Assembly: GCF_003259845.1 (NCBI RefSeq)
Contig: NZ_QLMJ01000001.1
Location: 496,001 to 560,000 of the forward strand
Reading direction: 5' to 3'
Length of the DNA stretch: 64,000 nt
Source: Actinoplanes lutulentus
GTDB taxonomy: Bacteria; Actinomycetota; Actinomycetes; Mycobacteriales; Micromonosporaceae
Below are positions 1 through 8,736 of this stretch, piece by piece. The notes beneath the pieces are model-generated. The model was not told the origin of the DNA and made no database searches. It saw nothing but the letters and a program-made list of their open reading frames with translations. The stretch's first letter is position 1, and every line of letters starts with the position of its first letter. A program made the position numbers and the translations under genes.

Positions 1-732
1 CTCTTCAACCCGATGACCAAGATGAAGGTCACCACCGAGGGCGAGAAGGTCATCGACCTGCTCTGGGACGTGATCGCGGCGAAGGGCTTCGAGGCGGACA
101 CCTACTTCGACAAGGCCGCCAAGGACATCCGGGGACTTCCCAAGCTTGAGGGTACGGTCCACGTGAACCTGGCCCTGATCCTGAAGTTCATGCCGAACTA
201 CCTGTTCAAGCCGGCCGAGTACGCACCGGTGCCGGCCCGGCACGACGACGCCGACGACGAGTTCCTGTTCCGTCAGGGTCCGGCGCGGGGTCTCGGGCAG
301 ATCCAGTTCCACGACTGGCGCACGGTGTACGACGCGCACGCGGGCATTCCGAACGTGGCCCGATTCCGCAGGCAGGCTGACGGTCTGTGCGAGCTGCTGC
401 TCAAGCACGCGCCGGACGAGGCGCAGCAGGGCGACCTGGACTTCCTGCTCGCTGTCGGCCAGCTGTTCGCGCTTGTCGTCTACGGCCAGCTGATCCTGGA
501 GAACGCCGGCAAAGCAGAGACCGGGACCGACATCCTCGACGAGATCTTCGGCATCCTGGTCCAGGACTTCTCGGCGTACGCCACCGAGCTGCACGGCAAG
601 GCGGCGACGACCGACGCTCAGGCGCAGTGGGCGTTGTCACAGGTGCTGCGCCCGGTTGTCGACGCGGAGCGCACCGGCCGGATCTGGGACCAGGTCTTGT
701 CGCTTGTCGGCGCGTACGAAATGCGGCCTTAA
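1..732 (+). CDS. Acyl-CoA dehydrogenase, C-terminal part (5' end outside window)
   Basis: The reading frame is open from the first base (Leu-Phe-Asn-Pro-Met-Thr) to a TAA at 730-732, so the gene starts upstream of the window. The visible 243 residues match the C-terminal helical part of the long (about 560-residue) actinobacterial acyl-CoA dehydrogenases: the TEGEKVIDLLWDVIAAKGFEA segment, then a helix-rich tail ending AYEMRP. Such flavoenzymes make the alpha,beta double bond of acyl-CoA thioesters. The FAD-binding and catalytic regions are not visible, so substrate class cannot be judged. A strong hairpin follows the stop. Confidence 0.8.
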   Translation, partial: LFNPMTKMKVTTEGEKVIDLLWDVIAAKGFEADTYFDKAAKDIRGLPKLEGTVHVNLALILKFMPNYLFKPAEYAPVPARHDDADDEFLFRQGPARGLGQIQFHDWRTVYDAHAGIPNVARFRRQADGLCELLLKHAPDEAQQGDLDFLLAVGQLFALVVYGQLILENAGKAETGTDILDEIFGILVQDFSAYATELHGKAATTDAQAQWALSQVLRPVVDAERTGRIWDQVLSLVGAYEMRP

Positions 733-739
733 AAAGGTC

Positions 740-768
740 TTGCCCGGGGCTTGGAGAGCCCCGGGCAA
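740..768. terminator. Bidirectional hairpin terminator between convergent genes
   Basis: A perfect 12-bp stem (TTGCCCGGGGCT at 740-751 pairing with 757-768) has a 5-base loop. It sits between the stop at 732 and the opposing stop at 779, so it can serve both strands. There is no long U-tract, as is common at this GC content. Confidence 0.75.
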
Positions 769-778
769 AGCATTACCG

Positions 779-1468
779 TCAGACCGCGCCGTCGGGGGCG
801 CTGGTCAGGTCCATCAGCTGCTGCTGGACGTGGTTGGTCAGCGCGCCCTGGTAACTCTGCGCGAGCTGGCCCAGCCGGTCGATCTCGTCGAGCAGGGCGG
901 CACGTTTCTCCACGATGCTGTCCATCGCCTCGGCGTGGTTGCGCCGCGCGTCGCTCTCTATCGTGCTGGCCTTGAGCTGGGCGTCGCTCATCAGCTGCTC
1001 GGCCTTGTTCTGTGCGCCGGTGAGCACCGAGTCGGACTCGCGCTGGGCGTCACGCATGTGCTCGTCGGCGGTGCGCTGCGCCATCATCAGCACCCGCGAG
1101 TTGCGGTCGTCGTCGACCGGCACCAGGGCCTGGCTCTGGCTGGACGCCTCGGAGCGGGCGCGCTCCAGCTGGGACTGCATGTTGCGCGCGTTCTGCTCGG
1201 CGCGGGCTCGCGCCTCCTGCAGGCGCTCCAGCTGGGAGGCGAGCTCGGCGAACTCGTTGTTGAGCACCATCGTCGATGCCGCGCTCGCCTGCGCGCCGCC
1301 GCCACGCTGAGCCTGGTCACGCAGAGCGCCGTTCTCGTCGATGAGACGGATCAGCTCCTGCTCGACCTCGTCCAGGAAGGCGTCGACCTCCTCCTCGTCG
1401 TAGCCCCGCTTGCCGATCGGGGGTTTCTTGAAGGCGACATTGTGAATGTCAGCTGGAGTGAGCGGCAT
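779..1468 (-). CDS. DivIVA/Wag31-type coiled-coil polar growth protein
   Basis: The 229-residue protein opens with the canonical DivIVA N-terminus ([17 protein letters not shown], then [18 protein letters not shown]), which in this family binds curved polar membrane. A long heptad-rich coiled coil follows, Q/A/R/E-rich from about residue 50 to 215. DivIVA/Wag31 organises polar wall growth in actinobacteria. An AGGGAG ribosome binding site lies five bases before the ATG. No cell-division (dcw) genes flank it, unlike the usual wag31 location, so this may be a second copy or a relocated gene. Family assignment is firm; identity as the main wag31 is not. Confidence 0.9.
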   Translation of the reverse strand: MPLTPADIHNVAFKKPPIGKRGYDEEEVDAFLDEVEQELIRLIDENGALRDQAQRGGGAQASAASTMVLNNEFAELASQLERLQEARARAEQNARNMQSQLERARSEASSQSQALVPVDDDRNSRVLMMAQRTADEHMRDAQRESDSVLTGAQNKAEQLMSDAQLKASTIESDARRNHAEAMDSIVEKRAALLDEIDRLGQLAQSYQGALTNHVQQQLMDLTSAPDGAV

Positions 1469-1619
1469 GGTGCTCCCTGGCTCCTGTCAGTTGCGGTCGT
1501 GCGGCCCGAAATCCTACGCAACCGCCCTGTGGCTGCGCCGTGGGCTTGATCACGCGAGGTCGCCGGCTGCGCGATCGAGCGTACGCGCCGCCGGCCAGTG
1601 TTGCCTTCCCCGTATGCGC

Positions 1620-1967
1620 TCAGCGCCAGAAGACCGCTACCGCCGCATTCACCACGGTGAGCGTGATGATGCCGATGAAGTGGCCCCTGTTGACCTCGTC
1701 CCGCTTCCGCGGGATGAAGACCATGATGAAGATGAGAACGGCGACGAGCAACTTCACGCCCAGCTTGACCGGGTCCGGCTCGTTGTCGCCGCCACCCCGC
1801 AGCGGCGCGGCCAGCCCGAGGCCGCTGACCAGCTGGATGATCGAGCCCCAGAGCACCGTCCTGCTGATCCGGATCTTGCCGGAGAGCAGCGTCGAGACAC
1901 CGCCGCCGAGCAGCAGCGCGAATCCGACGAGGTGAATGAAGAGGAGAACCAACCGGAGAGCTTCCAC
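1620..1967 (-). CDS. Small integral membrane protein
   Basis: I place the start at the GTG at 1967, giving 115 residues (V/M-EALRLVLLFIHLVGF...). The longer frame to 2045 would run almost into the divergent gene at 2061 and its extra residues look non-coding. Four hydrophobic segments are visible, including LVLLFIHLVGFALLLGGG, TVLWGSIIQLVSGLGLA, LLVAVLIFIMVFIP and GIITLTVVNAAVAVFW. I do not recognise a function; similar short four-helix proteins are common and uncharacterised in actinobacteria. No good ribosome binding site is visible, so the start is uncertain. Confidence 0.65.
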   Translation of the reverse strand: MEALRLVLLFIHLVGFALLLGGGVSTLLSGKIRISRTVLWGSIIQLVSGLGLAAPLRGGGDNEPDPVKLGVKLLVAVLIFIMVFIPRKRDEVNRGHFIGIITLTVVNAAVAVFWR

Positions 1968-2060
1968 GGCCGCAAAGCTTGCCAGGACACATCCTGAAGG
2001 ATCACTCCGGGTCCCCCGCCGGGTAGCGTCAGAGCTGATCAACAACGGTGGGAGTGGGTA

Positions 2061-2825
2061 ATGACGAGGTACGTCGCCATCGGTGACAGCTTCACCGAGG
2101 GTCTGGGCGACACGCTGCCTGACGGCAGCGAGCGGGGCTGGGCGGATTTGGTCGCCGCCGGCATCGCTTCCGGCGAGGGAAAACCCATCGAGTACGCGAA
2201 CCTGGCGATCCGTGGCCGGCTTCTGGAGCCGATCGTCACCGAGCAGCTGGACGCCGCTCTGTCCCTGTCACCGCCGCCGACGTTGCTGTCGCTCAACGGC
2301 GGTGGCAACGACATGATGCGGCCGGGCAACGACATGGCCCGCCTGGTCGGCATGACCGAGCAGGCGGTGCGCCGGTGCCTCGACGCCGGCGTGCGGGTGC
2401 TGCTGCTCAGCGGCGCCGACCCGTCCGGGCACCTGCCGATGGGCGGCCGGATGAGGCCGAAGGGTGAGGCACTGACCGACGCCGTCGCAGCGTTTGTCAG
2501 CAAGTACGACCTGACGTTCGTGGACATGTTCCACGACAAGGAGATCCAGAAGCCGCAGTACTGGTCGGGAGACCGGCTGCATCTGAACACGAACGGCCAC
2601 CGCCGGGTCGCGAGCGTGGTGCTCAACGCGCTGGGCTACCCGACCGAGGCGTACGTGGTGGCGCCGGACCCGGCCGGGACGAAGAGTCTGGCGGCCGAGC
2701 TGCGCTATTACCGGGAGCACGTACTGCCGTGGATCAACCGGCGGCTGCGGGGGCGGTCATCCGGCGACAACCGCAGCGGCAAATACGTCGCCTGGACACC
2801 GATCACCCCCAGCGTGTCGATTTAG
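2061..2825 (+). CDS. SGNH/GDSL-type esterase or lipase
   Basis: The 254-residue protein carries the SGNH hydrolase blocks in order: GDSFTEG near residue 8 (catalytic Ser), an ANLAIRG block, GGGNDMMRP (Asn of the oxyanion hole) and SGDRLHLNTNGH (Asp and His of the triad) near residue 172. There is no signal peptide, so it is probably cytoplasmic. Family members deacylate or hydrolyse short esters; the substrate is unknown. GGGAG lies about five bases before the ATG. The stop codon lies inside a large hairpin shared with the opposing gene. Confidence 0.88.
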   Translation: MTRYVAIGDSFTEGLGDTLPDGSERGWADLVAAGIASGEGKPIEYANLAIRGRLLEPIVTEQLDAALSLSPPPTLLSLNGGGNDMMRPGNDMARLVGMTEQAVRRCLDAGVRVLLLSGADPSGHLPMGGRMRPKGEALTDAVAAFVSKYDLTFVDMFHDKEIQKPQYWSGDRLHLNTNGHRRVASVVLNALGYPTEAYVVAPDPAGTKSLAAELRYYREHVLPWINRRLRGRSSGDNRSGKYVAWTPITPSVSI

Positions 2826-2852
2826 GGTGCGGATCGCACCCTAAATCGACAC
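2814..2852. terminator. Perfect 18-bp inverted repeat, bidirectional terminator
   Basis: GTGTCGATTTAGGGTGCG (2814-2831) is exactly repeated in inverse at 2835-2852 with only three bases between. The left arm contains the TAG stop of the SGNH hydrolase; the right arm ends five bases before the stop of the opposing lipoprotein gene. It most likely terminates both transcripts. Confidence 0.8.
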
Positions 2853-2856
2853 ACGG

Positions 2857-4278
2857 TCAGTTGATCGGCAGCACTCGCGCGACCTTCACCGACGTGCTGG
2901 TGCTGCCGGCGGCCGGATAGGCCACACTGCCGTCGGAGTACGCCTTGAACGCCTGGTAGGCGTGGTCCTTCACCTTGACCGTCAGCTTCGCCCCGACGGT
3001 CGAGCCGGTGCCCGAGTCGTACGCCTGAACGGCCATTGACGACCCGGACTGCCAGGCCAGCAGCATCCGGCCGCTGCCGTAACCGACCAGGTGCGGATGC
3101 GCGGCCGAAGCGCCGGTCTTGATCGTGCTGGTCGACTTGCCGGTGGTGAACTTCTCCAGCCGCACCGAGCCGCCCTGGCTCCACGCCGCCCAGTAACCCT
3201 TGCTCTTGGCGAGCACGACGTCACCGTTGAACAGGCTGCCGTCACAGGTACCGGCCGCGACCGTGCGATAGGGGTCGGGCTGGGCGACCCGGCACTCGTT
3301 GTCGGTGGCGCAGACCGTCACGAACTTCTTCGTCTTGGGGTCCCAGACGATCCGTGACGTCCAGGCGTGGCTGCAGCCCACCTCGAACGCGTCGGCGTGC
3401 CCGCCGACGAGCTTGCCGCTCGCGCTGACGACCTGCATCCGGTCGCCCTCGTGCACGTCGACGCAGCTGCCGTTCTTCACGGTGATGGCGACGCCGAAGT
3501 ACGCCGCCCAGTTCTTGCCGTCGGTCGCGAGCCGGCCGTGGTGCTGGTACCACCAGATGAACCGGGCGCCGTCGTCGTACCCCTGCTTGCCGCCGGTCAG
3601 GTTGGTGACCTGACGTTCCCAGACCAGCTTGCCGTTGTTGTCGAACCGGACCATGTGCATGGTGTTGCACGGGCTGGACTCGCCGCCGCAGAGCGGCCCG
3701 TCGCCGCAGGAGCCCTTGCGGGTCAGCAGCAGCACGCCGCCGGTGGCGTCGGCGGCGACGTCCTGCAGATCGATGCCGGTGAAGCTGGTGGGCGTGCCGG
3801 TCAGCTTGTCGTCGCAGCCCAGCTTGCCGAGGTTGACCTTGCCGTTCGTGCCCATCCAGGCCAGCCAGGAGGTGCCGTCGGGGCGGGCCGCAATGGCGAG
3901 CGGAAGCTTTTCGGTGTCACCTTCGGAGCCGTATCCGATGACGGAATTCGGCAGTTTCACGTCGGTGATTCTGGCTTTCGGAGCAGCCGCGACGGCGCGG
4001 CCGCAGCCACCCGCCGCGGTCGCCGCCGAGGCCGTTCCCGAAGCGCTGGCCGAAGCGGAAGCGGACAGGGAAGCCGACGCGGAGGCGGACGCCCCGGCGC
4101 TTGCCGATCCCGTCGCCCCCGGAGCGGCGATAACTCCTGTTGTCGCAGGTGAGGCCGGGTCGAGCGTCGAATTCACCGCTACGCCCTCCGCCTGCGGAGT
4201 GCCCGGTGAGCACGCACCCAGCGCCAGGGCGGCGATCGCCCCCGCGATCAGCCGACGGCCGCGACCGTACGTTCGCAT
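2857..4278 (-). CDS. Secreted lipoprotein with Ser/Ala linker, function unknown
   Basis: The 473-residue product has an Arg-rich start, a hydrophobic stretch and a lipobox LGAC with Cys23, so it should be membrane-anchored outside the cell. Residues about 50-95 are a low-complexity Ser/Ala tract, probably a flexible spacer. The rest is a globular region with several Cys (including CGDGPLCGGESSPC) and repeated short beta-type motifs such as GTSWLAWMG and GRMLLAWQSG, suggesting a beta-propeller-like fold; this is inference. It is divergent from the copper monooxygenase-like lipoprotein, across an A/T-richer intergenic region. Confidence 0.7.
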   Translation of the reverse strand: MRTYGRGRRLIAGAIAALALGACSPGTPQAEGVAVNSTLDPASPATTGVIAAPGATGSASAGASASASASLSASASASASGTASAATAAGGCGRAVAAAPKARITDVKLPNSVIGYGSEGDTEKLPLAIAARPDGTSWLAWMGTNGKVNLGKLGCDDKLTGTPTSFTGIDLQDVAADATGGVLLLTRKGSCGDGPLCGGESSPCNTMHMVRFDNNGKLVWERQVTNLTGGKQGYDDGARFIWWYQHHGRLATDGKNWAAYFGVAITVKNGSCVDVHEGDRMQVVSASGKLVGGHADAFEVGCSHAWTSRIVWDPKTKKFVTVCATDNECRVAQPDPYRTVAAGTCDGSLFNGDVVLAKSKGYWAAWSQGGSVRLEKFTTGKSTSTIKTGASAAHPHLVGYGSGRMLLAWQSGSSMAVQAYDSGTGSTVGAKLTVKVKDHAYQAFKAYSDGSVAYPAAGSTSTSVKVARVLPIN

Positions 4279-4423
4279 GTCTTTTCCTCGTAAGTTTTAA
4301 GTTTTGATTACGGGCGACTTAAATTGCGCTTCGGTAATGGTCGAGAATGCGCGATTCACGACCCTACTGGTCGCGCTCCCAAACGCAAAGCGAACAAATT
4401 CAAAGGAACCTTTACGGGCCCGC

Positions 4424-4433
4424 CCCCTAGGGG
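4424..4433. promoter_or_regulatory. CCCCTAGGGG palindrome in divergent promoter region
   Basis: The 244-base region between two divergent lipoprotein genes (4279-4522) is clearly poorer in GC than its surroundings and must hold both promoters. A perfect 10-bp palindrome lies in it. No clear -35/-10 pair was identified. An operator role is only a suggestion. Confidence 0.25.
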
Positions 4434-4522
4434 ACGCTATTTCCGGGTTGTCACGGATACATCGATCATGCCCAGTTCGGCAGGATGAGGTGGTCTCGTA
4501 ACCTGGCCCCGGGGAGGCCCGT

Positions 4523-5671
4523 ATGAGATCCACCTTTGCCCTGGCCGTGACCGCGCTGCTCCTGGGAACGGCGGCCTGCGCGGCCGGCCCGGAAGCAGAG
4601 CAGCCCGCCGCACCCGCGCAGAGCAGCCATGCCGGTCATACCGGCGGCTCCGCGCCGCCGCCCTCACCGCTGCGCGACGGCGAGCGGTTCGTCGACGTCG
4701 GGCTGGATCAGCCGTACACGCCGGCCGCGCCGAACGGCGGCACCGACGAGTACCGGTGCTTCCTGGTCGATCCGCAACTGACCGAGCCCGCCTACCTGAC
4801 CGGCAGCCAGTTCCTGCCGCAGAACGAGGCGATCGTGCACCACGCGATCTTCTACCGGGTCGACCCGGAGCAGGCCACCGAGGCCGCGAAAGTGGATCAG
4901 GAAAGCACCGGCGAGGGCTGGACCTGCTTCGGCGACTCCGGGGTGCAGGGGCAGACCGCGTGGGTGGCGCACTGGGCCCCGGGCGCCGGCGAGACCCTGA
5001 TGCCGGACGGGTTCGGCTTCGTCATGCCGCCGGGCAGCAAACTGATCATGCAGGTGCACTACAACCTGCTCAACACCAGCGGCGCCGACCAGTCCGGCAT
5101 GAAGATGCGGCTCGCGGCCGGCGACTCCGGCCTCAAGCCGCTGGAGACCGCGCTGGCGCAGGCGCCGATCGAGTTGCCCTGCGAGCCCGGCGGCAGCGGG
5201 CCGCTGTGCGACCGGGAGACCGCGATCGCCGACGTGGCGAAACGGTTCGGCGCCGAGTCGGCCGAGACCGTCGAGCAGCTCAACCAGTGGTGCAACGCCG
5301 GGAAAGCCCCGAAGGCGGGCAACACCCAGCACTGCGACCAGCCGGTCGGCGAGGCCGGCACGATCTACATGGCGGCGGGGCACATGCACCTGCTCGGCCG
5401 GTCGATCAAGGTCGAGCTGAACCCGGGTACCCCGAAAGCGACAACGGTTCTCGATGTACCTTCCTACGACTTCGACAACCAGTCACTCGTACCCCTGAAG
5501 AAGCCGGTGAAAGTCGCTCAGGGTGACATCGTCCGGGTTACCTGTACGCATGACGCGCTGCTGCGCAAGCAGCTGCCGCAGCTCAAGACGCTGCCGTCGC
5601 GCTATGTGGTGTGGGGTGAGGGCACGAGTGACGAAATGTGTCTCGGGATCCTGGTGATGGCACCGGGTTAG
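4523..5671 (+). CDS. Copper type II monooxygenase-like (PHM-like) lipoprotein
   Basis: This 382-residue protein has a signal peptide ending near Cys19 (TAAC, an imperfect lipobox), a Pro/Ala/His linker and a domain resembling the copper monooxygenases of the peptidylglycine alpha-hydroxylating monooxygenase/dopamine beta-hydroxylase family. All six copper ligands have visible counterparts: His106-His107 (AIVHHAIF), His179 (MQVHYN), His287 and His289 (GHMHLLG), and Met372 in DEMC. Paired Cys (for example CEPGGSGPLC) fit the disulfide-rich fold. GGGAGG lies five bases before the ATG. The substrate is unknown; extracellular hydroxylation is inferred. Confidence 0.78.
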   Translation: MRSTFALAVTALLLGTAACAAGPEAEQPAAPAQSSHAGHTGGSAPPPSPLRDGERFVDVGLDQPYTPAAPNGGTDEYRCFLVDPQLTEPAYLTGSQFLPQNEAIVHHAIFYRVDPEQATEAAKVDQESTGEGWTCFGDSGVQGQTAWVAHWAPGAGETLMPDGFGFVMPPGSKLIMQVHYNLLNTSGADQSGMKMRLAAGDSGLKPLETALAQAPIELPCEPGGSGPLCDRETAIADVAKRFGAESAETVEQLNQWCNAGKAPKAGNTQHCDQPVGEAGTIYMAAGHMHLLGRSIKVELNPGTPKATTVLDVPSYDFDNQSLVPLKKPVKVAQGDIVRVTCTHDALLRKQLPQLKTLPSRYVVWGEGTSDEMCLGILVMAPG

Positions 5672-5702
5672 TGAAGGCACACGGCGTGGGTACCAGAGGG
5701 CC

Positions 5703-6656
5703 ATGACGGAGTACGGAATCCACGCCTCGCACGAGCAGATCCCACCCGGCGACCTCCTTCAAGCGGTGATCGCCGCCGAACGCGCCGGCTTCCAAGCGGC
5801 GATGTGTTCCGACCATTTCTCGCCGTGGAGCGCCCGCCAGGGCCAGTCGGGTTTCGCATGGTCCTGGCTGGGCGCCGCGCTGCAGGCGACAAACCTGTCG
5901 TTCGGCGTGGTCAACGCGCCGGGACACCGGTACCACCCGGCGATCATCGCGCAGGCGATCGGCACGCTCGGCTCGATGTACCCGGGGCGGTTCTGGACCG
6001 CGCTCGGCTCCGGTGAGTTCAGCAACGAGCACGTGGTCGGCGGGGAGTGGCCGCGCAAGGATGTCCGCAACGCCCGGCTGCGCGAGAGCGTCGACGTGAT
6101 CCGTGACCTGCTCGCCGGCGAGGAGGTGTCCCGCGACGGCCTGATCACCGTCGACCGGGCCCGGCTCTGGACCCGGCCGGAGGCGACCCCGCCGCTGATC
6201 GGCGCGGCGATCAGTGTGAAGACCGCGCGCTGGTGCGCCGAGTGGGCCGACGGCCTGGTCACCGTGAACGCGCCGGAGGACCACCTGCGCGAGATGATCT
6301 CGGCGTACCGGGATGCCGGCGGCCGTGGCCCGATCGCCCTTCAGGTCCACCTGAGCTGGGCGCCGACCGAGACCGAGGCCGAGGAGATCGCCCACCACCA
6401 GTGGCGCAGCAACATCTTCAAGCCGCCGGTCTGCTGGGACACCGCGACCGCCGAGGAGTTCGACCTGATCTCCGCGAACGTGACGGTCGACCAGGTGCGC
6501 GAGTCGGTCAACATCTCCGCCGACCTGGAGAAGCACGTCGACTGGCTCAAGGGTTACGCGGCGCTCGGCTTCGACCGCATCTACCTGCACCACGTGGGTC
6601 AGGATCTCGGGCCGTTCGTGGAGACCTTCGGCGCGAAGGTCCTGCCTCGTCTATGA
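5703..6656 (+). CDS. LLM-class flavin oxidoreductase (TIGR03885-like, non-F420 type)
   Basis: The 317-residue sequence is a luciferase-like TIM barrel. The SDHFSPWSARQGQSGFAWSW block near residue 36 and the ALGSGEFSNEHV block are hallmarks of the group described as probable non-F420 flavinoid oxidoreductases. It would act on an unknown substrate in the cytoplasm. It lies 31 bases after the copper lipoprotein gene, possibly co-transcribed, and converges on the esterase with an 11-base gap. Confidence 0.82.
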   Translation: MTEYGIHASHEQIPPGDLLQAVIAAERAGFQAAMCSDHFSPWSARQGQSGFAWSWLGAALQATNLSFGVVNAPGHRYHPAIIAQAIGTLGSMYPGRFWTALGSGEFSNEHVVGGEWPRKDVRNARLRESVDVIRDLLAGEEVSRDGLITVDRARLWTRPEATPPLIGAAISVKTARWCAEWADGLVTVNAPEDHLREMISAYRDAGGRGPIALQVHLSWAPTETEAEEIAHHQWRSNIFKPPVCWDTATAEEFDLISANVTVDQVRESVNISADLEKHVDWLKGYAALGFDRIYLHHVGQDLGPFVETFGAKVLPRL

Positions 6657-6667
6657 CTTCTTGAGGT

Positions 6668-7546
6668 TCACTTCTTTTTCAGCACGGAATTCAGGTGGGC
6701 GATCGACGCGCTCACCTCAGGACCGGGGTCGGTGCCGATCAGGCAGTGATCGGCACCCGCCACGATCCGCAGCTCGACGCTCGTGCCCGCCTCGGCGAGC
6801 CGCTGCTGCAACTCGATGCTCTGCCCCACCGGCACGATGCGGTCCTCGTCGCCGTGCACCAGCAGGATCGGCGGCGCCGTCTCGGTCACGTAGGTGACCG
6901 GGCTGGCCGCCGCCGCCTCTTTGGGCAGCTCCTGGACCGGCCCGCCGATCAGGCGGCTCTCCGGCGACTCCGGGTCGTCGTGGTCCTGCAGGCCGTCCGG
7001 GTGGTTCTGCGAGGCCATGCTGAGCAGGTTCGACGGGCCGTACCAGACCACGGCGACGGCCACCGAGTCGGACGATCCGGTGACACCGACGTCGCCGGCC
7101 AGCTCCGGGTCCTTGCCGGTCAGCGCCACCAGGGTGGCGAGATGCCCGCCGGCCGACTCGCCCCACACGCCGAACCGGGCCGGGTCGACACCCAGCTCGG
7201 TCGCGTTCTGGCGCAGCCAGCGGACGGCCGCTTTCACATCGTGCAGCTGGGCGGGGAACTGCGCCTCGCCACTGAGCCGGTACGTCACCCGGGCCACCGC
7301 GTATCCGGCTTTCACCAGATGGTCGGGCACCTGGGCGACCGCCTCGCCTTTGTTGCTGCCCTTGCGCCACGCGCCGCCGTGAATCCAGACGATCAGGGGG
7401 CGTTTCTCCTCACCCGCCGGCCGGAAAACGTCCAGCGTGAGCGGCCGGAATCCACTCACCTCGCCGACGACGGCGTCACGCCAGATCGTCAGATCCCCCT
7501 CGGTGACAGGGGCCGGAACCGGATAGCGGCGCGGTTTCATCCTCAC
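6668..7546 (-). CDS. Alpha/beta-hydrolase esterase (BD-FAE type)
   Basis: The 292-residue protein shows HGGAW (oxyanion hole, near residue 55), GESAGG (nucleophile Ser), DEDRIVP (acid) and ADHC (His), the order expected for the HSL/BD-FAE esterase fold. There is no signal peptide. Such enzymes cleave carboxylic esters, often acetyl or feruloyl esters; the substrate cannot be named. It is monocistronic, divergent from the aldo/keto reductase. Confidence 0.85.
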   Translation of the reverse strand: MRMKPRRYPVPAPVTEGDLTIWRDAVVGEVSGFRPLTLDVFRPAGEEKRPLIVWIHGGAWRKGSNKGEAVAQVPDHLVKAGYAVARVTYRLSGEAQFPAQLHDVKAAVRWLRQNATELGVDPARFGVWGESAGGHLATLVALTGKDPELAGDVGVTGSSDSVAVAVVWYGPSNLLSMASQNHPDGLQDHDDPESPESRLIGGPVQELPKEAAAASPVTYVTETAPPILLVHGDEDRIVPVGQSIELQQRLAEAGTSVELRIVAGADHCLIGTDPGPEVSASIAHLNSVLKKK

Positions 7547-7661
7547 TGCCTATCACGCCGGTCACCGGTGCAGCGGATCTTCGGCCGGTGCGGGGCGCCC
7601 ATACCGGGGGCGATTCATCGACCGAATGCGACGGAATAAGCACGCTGAGTCCCGCCAGCGG

Positions 7662-7690
7662 TTGACCCGGACATCGATCACCGTTAAACA
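7662..7690 (+). promoter_or_regulatory. Candidate sigma-70-type promoter, TTGACC-N17-TAAACA
   Basis: TTGACC at 7662-7667 and TAAACA at 7685-7690 are separated by 17 bases. The expected transcription start, about seven bases after the -10, coincides with the GTG start at 7697, so the downstream mRNA would be leaderless. Confidence 0.5.
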
Positions 7691-7696
7691 ACTGGA

Positions 7697-8680
7697 GTGG
7701 ATCCGTTCGAGAATGTGGAACTCGGCGCCTCCGGCGTCATGGTCACCCGGCTCGGCATGGGTCTGGCTCCGATCGGGGGTCTGTTCACCCCGGTCGGTGA
7801 CGAGGCCGCGGTGGAGGCGATCGATACGGCCTGGCGATCGGGGGTGCGCTTCTTCGATACCGCCCCGCTGTACGGCGCCGGATTGTCGGAACGCAGGGCC
7901 GGAGCGGCGCTGCGGAAACGCTCCGATTTCACGCTCTCGACGAAAGTCGGCCGCCGTTTGGTGCCCCGGGCCGGCCCGCCCGGACCGGATATCTGGGCCG
8001 AACCCACCGGTTGCACCCCGGTCTTCGATTTCACCGCCGAGGGCACCCGGAACGCGTTCGAAGAAAGCCTGAATCGTCTCGGCCTGGACCGGATCGACGT
8101 GCTTCACCTGCACGACCCGGATTCCCATTTTGACGAGGCGCTGGCAGGTGCTCTGCCGGTGCTCGCCGGCCTGCGCAAGGACGGCGTGATCGGGGCGGTT
8201 TCCGCTGGGATGAACCAATCCCGGATGCTGACCGAATTCGTTCGCACCGGCCTTCTCGACTGCGTGCTGCTCGCCGGCCGGTATTCGCTGCTCGACCAAT
8301 CCGGCCTGGCCGACCTGCTGCCCGAGTGTGAACGCCGCGGCGTCTCGGTGATCGTCGGCGGCGTCTTCAACTCCGGTGTCCTGGCCGACCCCTGGAACAC
8401 CAAGATCTACGAATATCGGCCGGCCGCGCCCGAGGTCGCGGCCCGCGCGCAGGCGATGGCCCGGCTCTGCGAGCGGCACGGCGTGCCGCTGCGGGCGGCC
8501 GCGATCCAGTTCCCCCTCGCCCATCCGGCGGTCACATCGGTGCTGGTCGGGATGCGGTCGGCGGAGGAGGCGGCCGACGCGGCGGCGATGGCACGGCTGC
8601 CGATCCCGGACGGTCTCTGGCGCGACCTCGCCAACGCCTGGCTGCTGGCCGACGACGTCCCCGTGCCCTCCTCCGCTTAA
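7697..8680 (+). CDS. Aldo/keto reductase, D-threo-aldose 1-dehydrogenase-like
   Basis: The 327-residue protein has the AKR signature: GLAPIGGLF, then FFDTAPLYGAGLSE (catalytic Asp and Tyr) near residue 53, STKVGR (catalytic Lys) and LDRIDVLHLHD. This arrangement matches the L-fucose/D-threo-aldose dehydrogenase group, which oxidises aldoses to lactones with NAD(P). The GTG start has no real ribosome binding site and sits where a promoter just upstream would start transcription. It lies 56 bases before catalase. Confidence 0.82.
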   Translation: MDPFENVELGASGVMVTRLGMGLAPIGGLFTPVGDEAAVEAIDTAWRSGVRFFDTAPLYGAGLSERRAGAALRKRSDFTLSTKVGRRLVPRAGPPGPDIWAEPTGCTPVFDFTAEGTRNAFEESLNRLGLDRIDVLHLHDPDSHFDEALAGALPVLAGLRKDGVIGAVSAGMNQSRMLTEFVRTGLLDCVLLAGRYSLLDQSGLADLLPECERRGVSVIVGGVFNSGVLADPWNTKIYEYRPAAPEVAARAQAMARLCERHGVPLRAAAIQFPLAHPAVTSVLVGMRSAEEAADAAAMARLPIPDGLWRDLANAWLLADDVPVPSSA

Positions 8681-8736
8681 TTTGACTCGTTCCAGAAAAG
8701 GGGGCAACGTGGGTTGCTGATGGAAAGGAGTTCACC

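Noticed and set aside
4297..4533. 78-codon minus-strand frame in the gap between the two lipoproteins
   Set aside because: No ribosome binding site, no recognisable sequence, and it crosses the signal peptide start of the copper lipoprotein; the region is better read as divergent promoters.
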